Shown here piece by piece: positions 1 to 5,768 of a stretch of DNA of 15,544 nucleotides. The position numbers were made by a program, and so were the translations under genes. The DNA comes from RUG11462 sp051877275 (lineage in GTDB: Bacteria > Bacillota > Clostridia > Oscillospirales > Acutalibacteraceae): positions 1 through 15,544 of the forward strand of contig JBJEIS010000081.1 in assembly GCA_051877275.1 (NCBI GenBank). The letters are read 5' to 3'. The notes below the pieces were generated by a model. The model was not told the DNA's origin. It saw only the letters and a program-made list of their open reading frames with translations, and did not search any database. Within the stretch, counting starts at the first letter, position 1; every line of letters starts with the position of its first letter.

Positions 1-40
1 ATAATCATAGATTTCTTCATAATTTTTCTTCATATTTTTT

Positions 41-79
41 CAAACAAAGGCGCAGAGAAATCTACGCTTTTGTTTGTAT
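41..79 (+). terminator. Probable intrinsic terminator of an upstream gene
   Basis: Bases 41-52 pair with 65-76 (12 bp, one G-T wobble). After a C-A mismatch, an inner AGA/TCT stem is closed by a GAAA tetraloop (57-60). The 3' arm and what follows are T-rich (CTTTTGTTTGTAT), so transcription from a gene left of the window could end here. The tract is not a clean T run and the upstream gene is not visible, so a structured leader element for the next gene is an alternative. Confidence 0.5.
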
Positions 80-126
80 AAATTAACTGTTAAATTATAC
101 AATTTTTATTTTAAGGAGAGTTTTTT

Positions 127-2067
127 ATGAAAAAAATAGTATCTATTATGCTTTCAACATTGTTGATTTTGAGTATGTTTTCATTAAGTTTTACAGTTTC
201 GGCTGCAATTCATACAGAATCTATAACAAGTGCTTCTTTAGGTTCTAATATGTCATCTGCGAATTATACTTTGAACACAGGAAACTATGAAGCAGACGGT
301 TACATATCAAAGCTTACCACAAGTAAGTTTAACAATAGTTCCGAAACAGATAAAGCAATTTATGTGAATTTGCCAAGTGAAATATGGGATTATGATCCTA
401 ATGCGATAACAATAAAAGTAAAAATCGGCGCTGATGATGAGTATTGTGCCGGTCAGGCAATTGCAAGATTTACTAATGTTTCGAGCTTTGCTGCATGGAC
501 TCCTAACGCTAATGATGTAAATCTTTTAAGCGGTGACGGTAAATGGTTTACTATTACCGGAGGCGAGGAAAAAACAATAAGATGTGATTTAACAAGTGAA
601 CAATTTGCCCCTGTAAAAGAACGTAAAATGACTAAAGTTTTGTTCCCTAACGGAGCAAGAAGCAATTGTCATATTACAGAGTTTACTTTAGTTTCGCTTG
701 AAGTTGAATACGGAGCTGAAGGCGATGAGGTTTACAATGTTACGGTTGACGGTGAAAAAATAGGCGAGGTAGAGCGAGGATTATCCTTTACACTGCCTGA
801 ACCTGAAAATGTGGTTGCATATAAAGATGCTGACGGTAATTTTTATCCGGTAGGCCATAAGTTTAATTATGTACTTGATAATATTTCACTAAATTCAATA
901 AAGCTGGATGTTAAGTCTATTGACGGAGCACAAATGAGGTTGAATGATGTAAGCGGATTAAGATTTTTGTCAGAAGTACCGAAAAGTCAGATAGATGAAT
1001 TATCAAATCTCGGTTTTGAGATAACAGAAAAAGGGCATATTGTTTGTAAAGAGTCGGTTGTAGGTGAGGGAAGACCTGATAACATTAGTTTTGATACAAG
1101 AACTTTATATACCGATTCAGACAGCTTTTTTGATGCTCTTGTTATAAAATGCGGTCAAAACGGATTTTATAACGAAGATGAAAACGGATATAAAATATTC
1201 GCGGGCTCACTTGTAAATATTAAAGATTCAAATGCAAATAAAAAATTCTTTGCCAGAGGTTATGTTACTCTTTCAAACGGTGATATAACACGCACTGTTT
1301 ATGCAAATGTCAGCGATGTTACCGGAGCCAGAAGCGTATCATATATCTCAAAGATGTTCAAAGATAGCGGTGATTACAGCGGTTACTCCGATGATAAAAA
1401 AGATATAGTAAATAAATATGTTGACTTATATCAGGATCCGCCTGCAAAAAAATACATGGCTTTAACTTATGATGACGGACCTAATACTAAAAACTGTCCA
1501 AAAATACTCGATGCATTAAATTCTATGGGCGTTAAAGCAACTTTTATGCTGATAGGTCAGAATATCACTGATTCTACAAAACCTGTTGTTCAGCGTATGC
1601 TTGATGAGGGACATGAAATAGAGAATCATGGCTATACAACTGACGCAATGGGAAGTTGGACAGCAGATGAGGTTTTGGCCGACCGTCAAAAAATGTTCGA
1701 TTTATTTGCAGAGTTTGAAACAGAACCTAAGTTTTTCAGAGCTCCGGGGCTCAATAAATCCGGTACATTGACTACTAATATGAATTTACCGCTTGTAGAG
1801 GGTACTAATACTGAAGACTGGAGAACAGGCAGTGTATCTGTTCAGAATATAATAGATACAATTTACAGCGGCAAACAAGACGGACAAATTGTTTTGTTGC
1901 ATACTTTGGATTATGATGGTTTTGCAGACAGAGAGATTTCTGTATTAAATGAAATCATACCTACACTTCGTGAAGAAGGATATGAATTTGTAACAGTAAG
2001 TGATTTGTTCAGTAAAGCAGGTGTAACACCTGTAAACGGAAAAGTTTATAATAATGTTTATGATTAA
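127..2067 (+). CDS. Secreted multidomain polysaccharide deacetylase (NodB/CE4 fold)
   Basis: A 646-residue exported protein. Residues 1-27 form a typical Sec signal peptide (Lys-Lys, hydrophobic core, VSAA cleavage region). Residues about 28-200 look like a beta-rich, carbohydrate-binding-like module. A short beta segment follows (about 200-260), then an unassigned domain (about 262-435). The C-terminal NodB domain starts near 445: TYDDGP with D449 and D450, RAPG at 538-541, EDW at 563-565 and LLH ending at H592. CE4 enzymes remove N- or O-acetyl groups from peptidoglycan, chitin-like polymers or xylan using a metal held by Asp-His-His. Here motif 2 reads H501-G-Y-T-T505, so the usual second His (i+4) is Thr. 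Activity may be altered or lost. The start is supported by AAGGAG at 113-118. The substrate cannot be told; the N-terminal modules suggest binding to cell wall or plant polysaccharide. It is transcribed alone and ends at a terminator. Confidence 0.85.
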   Translation: MKKIVSIMLSTLLILSMFSLSFTVSAAIHTESITSASLGSNMSSANYTLNTGNYEADGYISKLTTSKFNNSSETDKAIYVNLPSEIWDYDPNAITIKVKIGADDEYCAGQAIARFTNVSSFAAWTPNANDVNLLSGDGKWFTITGGEEKTIRCDLTSEQFAPVKERKMTKVLFPNGARSNCHITEFTLVSLEVEYGAEGDEVYNVTVDGEKIGEVERGLSFTLPEPENVVAYKDADGNFYPVGHKFNYVLDNISLNSIKLDVKSIDGAQMRLNDVSGLRFLSEVPKSQIDELSNLGFEITEKGHIVCKESVVGEGRPDNISFDTRTLYTDSDSFFDALVIKCGQNGFYNEDENGYKIFAGSLVNIKDSNANKKFFARGYVTLSNGDITRTVYANVSDVTGARSVSYISKMFKDSGDYSGYSDDKKDIVNKYVDLYQDPPAKKYMALTYDDGPNTKNCPKILDALNSMGVKATFMLIGQNITDSTKPVVQRMLDEGHEIENHGYTTDAMGSWTADEVLADRQKMFDLFAEFETEPKFFRAPGLNKSGTLTTNMNLPLVEGTNTEDWRTGSVSVQNIIDTIYSGKQDGQIVLLHTLDYDGFADREISVLNEIIPTLREEGYEFVTVSDLFSKAGVTPVNGKVYNNVYD

Positions 2068-2072
2068 AAGCC

Positions 2073-2100
2073 AGCCTCGGAATTTCCGAGGCTTATTTTT
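2073..2100. terminator. Intrinsic terminator between convergent genes
   Basis: AGCCTCGGA (2073-2081) pairs with TCCGAGGCT (2085-2093), followed on the plus strand by a T-rich run. It ends the deacetylase transcript. On the minus strand the same stem is followed by GGCTTTTAAT, so it may also serve the 72-residue protein gene, whose stop codon touches the stem. Confidence 0.85.
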
Positions 2101-2311
2101 TTCTGATTTCATAATCAAGTAACATAGCTTTAAATTCCGAAGCGTGAATACCTTCTTCTTCAGCAAACTTACCGAACATTTTTGATGCATTCTCATCATC
2201 TTCAATTTCTTTTTCACAGACTTTAAACTCTCTTACTAATTGCATTGAGTTTTCCCAAGCGCGAAGCAATCGGTCGCGTGTGTTGATTTTGACCTCGTGC
2301 AAACTGCTCAT
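2093..2311 (-). CDS. Small helical protein with ferritin-like ExxH motif, function unknown
   Basis: A 72-residue, highly charged and probably all-helical protein with no signal peptide or membrane segment. The ATG at 2311 is chosen because AAAGGA (2320-2325) lies 8 bases upstream; the frame is open further up but without a better site. Near the C-terminus, E53-G-I-H56 inside an acidic stretch resembles half of a diiron (rubrerythrin/ferritin) ExxH motif, and the length fits one helical hairpin. Such a short chain would have to dimerise to build a diiron site, so that function is only a guess. I do not recognise a named family. It lies downstream of the YoaP-like acetyltransferase on the same strand (84 bases apart) and may be cotranscribed with it. 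Confidence 0.7.
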   Translation of the reverse strand: MSSLHEVKINTRDRLLRAWENSMQLVREFKVCEKEIEDDENASKMFGKFAEEEGIHASEFKAMLLDYEIRKK

Positions 2312-2395
2312 AATAACAGTCCTTTCTGTTTTTGTTTTTATTATAAGCATAATTTCAAATATTATTCTTGTATAAAACTTTATTTAAAGCAAAAC

Positions 2396-3145
2396 TCACT
2401 TTTTAAGTATTCTTTTTAAAGAATTTATATCTAACAAATTTACTGTTTCAAAATGACCTTTGTAAAATACACCCCAATTATTGAAAATACAGGGTAATCC
2501 TTTGGCTTTTTCAAGTGTATCCACCTTGATTAGATTTACAGGAATATTATTTGTATCACAATATTGCTCTATCGTATTAATGCTCTGATAGACATAAGGG
2601 CATTGCATATCATAATAAATTGTCAGTTCTTTGCTTTTTATCTCTTGCTTTTTAGCGTTTTGTGTGAATTTTGGTGTTGTGCCGTCAAAAGAAAGTGCAA
2701 GAAGTTCATAACCATCTTCGGTAGTATCAACAACATCAAATCCGAATTTCTTTGCAAACGACTGGTCGGAAAGCCATGCTTTTTGCTTTTTCGCTCCAAG
2801 CATACAAATGCCTGATTTGCCTTTTTCTTTAGCGTCTGCAATGCAGTAATCCATTAATTCTTTGCCGTAGCCTTTGCCTTTAAGTTCTCCTAAAACCCAT
2901 AGACAATATATGTAATAAAAGTTATCTCCGACTATCGGCACCCAAGCAGTTTCCAATGGGGAATACTCGATAAAACAGCAGCCTTTTGTATTTAACTTTC
3001 TAAATATATGACCTTCTTTTAATCTTTTTGAAAGCCATTGTCTTTTTGCTTCGACTCCCGGGTGAGCTTTTTTACTGCGGATAATACAGCATAAATGCTC
3101 ATCGGCAATGTTTTCAACTGTTAAATTTATAAAATCAGTATTCAT
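2396..3145 (-). CDS. YoaP-like GNAT acetyltransferase with C-terminal thioredoxin-like domain
   Basis: A 249-residue cytoplasmic protein. Residues about 5-150 form a GNAT acetyltransferase domain, with the acetyl-CoA loop KGKGYG at 89-94. Residues about 174-249 look like the YoaP-type C-terminal domain, a thioredoxin-like fold starting with a beta strand followed by C182-P-Y. Overall length and layout match Bacillus subtilis YoaP (about 250 residues). The true acceptor is not known; members of this group are often annotated simply as GNAT N-acetyltransferases. Only a single Cys is present at the thioredoxin position, so disulfide reductase activity is unlikely. The start at 3145 has GGAGA (3156-3160) ten bases upstream and a near-perfect promoter further up, so it is expressed independently of metK. 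Confidence 0.82.
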   Translation of the reverse strand: MNTDFINLTVENIADEHLCCIIRSKKAHPGVEAKRQWLSKRLKEGHIFRKLNTKGCCFIEYSPLETAWVPIVGDNFYYIYCLWVLGELKGKGYGKELMDYCIADAKEKGKSGICMLGAKKQKAWLSDQSFAKKFGFDVVDTTEDGYELLALSFDGTTPKFTQNAKKQEIKSKELTIYYDMQCPYVYQSINTIEQYCDTNNIPVNLIKVDTLEKAKGLPCIFNNWGVFYKGHFETVNLLDINSLKRILKK

Positions 3146-3182
3146 TTAGATATTTCTCCGTAAGCTTTGATTATCTTAATTA

Positions 3183-3211
3183 ATTATACTTTTTATAAAT
3201 AAAAAAGTCAA
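3183..3211 (-). promoter_or_regulatory. Promoter of the YoaP-like gene
   Basis: On the minus strand, TTGACT (3206-3211) and TATAAT (3183-3188) are separated by exactly 17 bases, a strong sigma-A type promoter. Transcription would start near 3176, giving a short leader to the ATG at 3145. The -35 box lies just past the metK terminator. Confidence 0.75.
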
Positions 3212-3218
3212 TAATATC

Positions 3219-3259
3219 AAAAATCACTTCCAACACCAAAGGTATCAGAAGTGATTTTA
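3219..3259 (-). terminator. metK terminator
   Basis: On the minus strand AAAATCACTTC (3258-3248) pairs with GAAGTGATTTT (3230-3220), 11 bp, with a small inner ACC/GGT pairing in the loop, followed by a T-rich stretch. It lies directly behind the metK stop codon. Confidence 0.8.
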
Positions 3260-3265
3260 TATAAA

Positions 3266-4447
3266 TTATTTTATTGCATTTAAAAGTTCTTCGGTTTTAT
3301 CTGTTCTTTCCCAGGTAAACTCTTCGAGCGGTCTGCCGAAATGTCCGTAATTTGAAGTAAGGGAATAAATAGGTCTGCGTAAGTTTAAATCTCTTATAAT
3401 TGCCGCAGGGCGTAAATCAAACACCTTAACAACAGCATCGGAAATAACAGAGTCGGCATACTTGCCTGTGCCAAAGGTTTCAACTGAAACAGAAACAGGC
3501 TTTGCAACACCAATTGCATAAGCAAGCTGAATTTCGCACTTGTCAGCAAGTCCTGCCGCAACAATATTTTTAGCAACATATCTTGCCATATAGGTAGCTG
3601 AACGGTCAACCTTTGTCGGGTCTTTACCCGAGAAAGCACCGCCGCCGTGACGGGCATATCCGCCGTAAGTGTCAACGATAATTTTTCTTCCGGTAAGACC
3701 GGTATCGCCTTGCGGTCCGCCGATTACAAAGCGGCCTGTCGGATTAATAAAATATTTTGTGTTTTCGTCAACTAATTCATTAGGTATTGTTGAATCAATG
3801 ACATGTTTTTTAATATCTTTTCTCAAAGTTTCTGTGTCAATATCTTCGGTATGCTGTGTTGAAACAACAATTGCGTCAATTCTAACAGGCTTGTCATTTT
3901 CGTCATATTCAACAGTAACCTGCGATTTGCCGTCAGGGCGAAGATAAGTAAGAGTGCCGTCTTTGCGTACATCTGTCAATTTTTTAGAAAGCTTATGTGC
4001 GTAATAAGCAGCAATCGGCATATAATCCTTTGTGTCATTGCAAGCGTAACCGAACATAAGTCCCTGGTCACCGGCACCGAACTGATTAAGCTCGTCTTCT
4101 TCGCCGCCTTTAAGTTCATATGAGTTATCTACACCCATTGCAATATCAGGCGACTGCTTATCAAGTGCAACATTAACAGCGCAGGTATTTCCGTTAAAGC
4201 CTGCATTTTCGCTGTCATAGCCGATTTTGCAAAGAGTTTGTCTTACTATAGTCGGAATATCAACTTGAGCGGTTGTAGTGATTTCGCCCATTACAGTAAT
4301 ACTTCCTGTTGTAGCAAAAGTTTCGCAAGCAACTCTTGAATTAGGGTCTTGCGCTATCATAGCGTCTAAAATAGCGTCGGAAATGCCGTCACATACTTTA
4401 TCAGGATGTCCTTCGGTAACCGATTCTGAAGTAAATAGTTTTCTCAT
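3266..4447 (-). CDS. metK: S-adenosylmethionine synthetase
   Basis: Makes S-adenosylmethionine from L-methionine and ATP in the cytoplasm, releasing phosphate and diphosphate; it works as a homotetramer with Mg and K ions. The 393-residue length is normal for bacterial MetK. Diagnostic motifs are all present: GHPDK at 13-17 (ATP-binding His), GAGDQG at 124-129 (adenosine-binding loop signature) and GGGAFSGKDPTKVD at 268-281 (phosphate loop signature). The start at 4447 follows GGAAAGGA with a longish spacing of about 13 bases. The gene lies behind an S-box leader and its own promoter, so it should be repressed when SAM is plentiful. It is downstream of ribU on the same strand, but the promoter between them makes it largely independent. 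Nothing suggests damage or transfer. Confidence 0.98.
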   Translation of the reverse strand: MRKLFTSESVTEGHPDKVCDGISDAILDAMIAQDPNSRVACETFATTGSITVMGEITTTAQVDIPTIVRQTLCKIGYDSENAGFNGNTCAVNVALDKQSPDIAMGVDNSYELKGGEEDELNQFGAGDQGLMFGYACNDTKDYMPIAAYYAHKLSKKLTDVRKDGTLTYLRPDGKSQVTVEYDENDKPVRIDAIVVSTQHTEDIDTETLRKDIKKHVIDSTIPNELVDENTKYFINPTGRFVIGGPQGDTGLTGRKIIVDTYGGYARHGGGAFSGKDPTKVDRSATYMARYVAKNIVAAGLADKCEIQLAYAIGVAKPVSVSVETFGTGKYADSVISDAVVKVFDLRPAAIIRDLNLRRPIYSLTSNYGHFGRPLEEFTWERTDKTEELLNAIK

Positions 4448-4493
4448 TTTTATTAATTATCCTTTCCTTTTGTGTTTTCTCGATAAAATCCCG

Positions 4494-4532
4494 TAAAAAA
4501 ATCCGCAAGTACAAATTATACCTGCGGATTTG
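4494..4532 (-). terminator. S-box regulated terminator of metK leader
   Basis: On the minus strand AAATCCGCAGG (4531-4521) pairs with the CTTGCGGATTT arm (with one mismatch or wobble) and is followed by T residues (4500-4494). It sits between the SAM-I aptamer and the metK start, so it is the expression platform that stops transcription when SAM is bound. Confidence 0.88.
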
Positions 4533-4546
4533 GTTTATTAATTTAA

Positions 4547-4644
4547 CCTCATCTCGCAGAAAATTCCGCAGGACTTGGCACCTTAACTAAAAGCCAGGTT
4601 GCCGTGGTTTCAAAGGGCCTATCCCTCCACCACTCTTGATAAGG
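4547..4644 (-). promoter_or_regulatory. SAM-I (S-box) riboswitch aptamer
   Basis: Read on the minus strand, the leader carries the S-box consensus: CCTTATCAAGAG, then GGTGGAGGGA, GGCCC, TTGAAACC, GGCAACC and AAGGTGCCAA. P1 is CCTTATC (4644-4638) with GATGAGG (4553-4547), 7 bp. P4 is TGCGGA/TCTGCG around a 4-base loop. The aptamer senses S-adenosylmethionine; its placement before metK and a terminator fits feedback control of SAM synthesis. The P4 5' strand is also complementary to the 5' arm of the terminator (see findings). Confidence 0.95.
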
Positions 4645-4663
4645 AGTTTATCATCTTTAAACT

Positions 4664-4692
4664 ATTATATATGACTATTGCGCTGTTGTCAA
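4664..4692 (-). promoter_or_regulatory. metK promoter
   Basis: Perfect consensus on the minus strand: TTGACA (4692-4687), 17-base spacer, TATAAT (4669-4664). The predicted start near 4657 is about a dozen bases before riboswitch P1. The -35 box begins 18 bases after the ribU stop codon. Confidence 0.88.
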
Positions 4693-4710
4693 TATGTAAA
4701 TACTTGAAAT

Positions 4711-5382
4711 TTAATATAATTCAAAAGTTCCGTTATATGCATATACAAATAAGAATACACATAAAGCAATTATTAATAATGAAATGACTGTTATTGCAAG
4801 TGATTTTTTGTTGAATTTAAAATCTTTATCACTTGATAAACTTAAACCTGCGCCCTTGAAAACAGTGCGTACAGGCTTGTAAATTAGCAGAGTAACTGCA
4901 GAACATAAAACAGCCTTGATTACATTAAACGGAAGCAATAAAGGAATTATCATATCTGCTACAACGCTTACGGGACTTCCGGTATAAATCGGAGTGAATA
5001 TTAAATTCAGCGGAATCATTGAAGCGACCATTGCCACTGACGCAACCGAAAGTGCGATAATAGCGCCTGATAAAGTTCTTTTGTATTTGTAGATAAGTCC
5101 TGCAATAAAAGTATAGATTGCACTTGATAAAAAGTTCATTATGCAACCCCAAATGCCTGTGTCGCTTATAGTAATCATTTCAACAACGCTTACTATAAGT
5201 GAGGTTATGATACCTGAAACAGGGCCGAAAATAAGTGCGCCTACTGCAAGAACAGTGTTTTTTAAATCAAAGGTTAAAAATGAAACTTTGATATGGAAAA
5301 CCAATGTGCATACATAAGCTAATGCACAAATAAGTCCCATAAAAACTACTTTTCTCGTGTTTGACTGTGTGTTTTTGTTCAT
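4711..5382 (-). CDS. ribU: Riboflavin ECF transporter substrate-binding subunit (RibU type)
   Basis: Membrane S component that binds riboflavin outside the cell and delivers it together with a shared ECF module (two ATPases and EcfT), which is not encoded here. The 223-residue protein has about six hydrophobic segments (roughly 12-30, 41-58, 58-73, 78-98, 104-128, 144-168), as in S components. It carries the RibU-like stretches FLTFDLKN (35-42), GPVSG (53-57) and the NLIFTPIYTG region (126-135). The FMN riboswitch upstream strongly supports riboflavin as substrate. After the normal fold, a polar linker (about 171-193) leads to an extra hydrophobic segment (194-216), which most RibU proteins lack. 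The start at 5382 has a GGAG site about 8-10 bases upstream. No clear terminator follows, so read-through would meet the metK S-box terminator. Confidence 0.93.
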   Translation of the reverse strand: MNKNTQSNTRKVVFMGLICALAYVCTLVFHIKVSFLTFDLKNTVLAVGALIFGPVSGIITSLIVSVVEMITISDTGIWGCIMNFLSSAIYTFIAGLIYKYKRTLSGAIIALSVASVAMVASMIPLNLIFTPIYTGSPVSVVADMIIPLLLPFNVIKAVLCSAVTLLIYKPVRTVFKGAGLSLSSDKDFKFNKKSLAITVISLLIIALCVFLFVYAYNGTFELY

Positions 5383-5420
5383 AAAGAAACATCTCCAAAA
5401 AAATATAGATTTCTTTGAAA

Positions 5421-5460
5421 CAAAAAATAAGACCCTGATAATATAATGATATCATCAAGG
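5421..5460 (-). terminator. FMN-riboswitch regulated terminator
   Basis: On the minus strand CCTTGATGATA (5460-5450) pairs with TATTATCAGGG (5443-5433), 11 bp with two wobbles and a 6-base loop, followed by TCTTATTTTTTG. It lies between the FMN aptamer and the ribU ribosome binding site, so control is by transcription attenuation. Confidence 0.82.
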
Positions 5461-5486
5461 CGCAAAAATATCTTATTTTTCTTTTT

Positions 5487-5620
5487 CCATCCGGACTTTA
5501 ACCGTCGGCTGCGGAATTTCACCGCATCAGCTCAGCATTTGCCAAGGTCGAGGGCTTACGGATTAAAAATTATAACCCGATTACCTCCGGTGGAGAATTT
5601 CACTCCGCCCCAAAGATGTA
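5487..5620 (-). promoter_or_regulatory. FMN riboswitch (RFN element)
   Basis: The minus strand contains the conserved RFN blocks in order: GGGGCGGAGTGAAATTC, CCACCGGAGGTAAT, an extended arm ending AGCCCTCGA, GATGCGGTGAAATTCCGC, then GCCGACGG and TTAAAGTCCGGATGG. This is an FMN-sensing aptamer; when FMN is high the downstream terminator forms and ribU is switched off. The 5' boundary agrees with the start predicted from the promoter just upstream. Confidence 0.96.
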
Positions 5621-5623
5621 TTT

Positions 5624-5652
5624 ATTATATTATGCTATATGAATTTTGTCAA
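5624..5652 (-). promoter_or_regulatory. ribU promoter
   Basis: Perfect consensus on the minus strand: TTGACA (5652-5647), 17-base spacer, TATAAT (5629-5624). Initiation near 5617 would put the FMN aptamer at the very 5' end of the transcript. The 386-base stretch without a gene (5383-5768) is filled by this promoter, the riboswitch, its terminator and the divergent promoter at 5704. Confidence 0.88.
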
Positions 5653-5703
5653 GTATAAGTTGAATAAACTTTGATAAATCATGAAAAAATGCTGCGGTTA
5701 TTA

Positions 5704-5732
5704 TTGATAAAAAATCAAAATTATATTATAAT
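5704..5732 (+). promoter_or_regulatory. Promoter of the DUF2156-GNAT gene
   Basis: TTGATA (5704-5709), 17-base spacer, TATAAT (5727-5732), followed by CGGAGG (5759-5764) and ATG at 5769. The surrounding AT richness raises the chance of a false match, but position and spacing are ideal. Confidence 0.68.
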
Positions 5733-5768
5733 AAAAAATTATGATGATTAAATTTTTTCGGAGGAAAA

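Noticed and set aside
3394..3947. Open frames in other frames and on the opposite strand within metK
   Set aside because: They overlap a complete and conserved metK and show no translation signals.
4599..4787. Plus-strand open frame of 62 codons opposite the S-box leader
   Set aside because: It covers the metK promoter and riboswitch on the opposite strand and the end of ribU, with no ribosome binding site or recognisable protein.
5446..5658. Plus-strand open frame across the FMN riboswitch
   Set aside because: It is the complement of a structured RNA element; its residues reflect conserved aptamer bases, not a protein.
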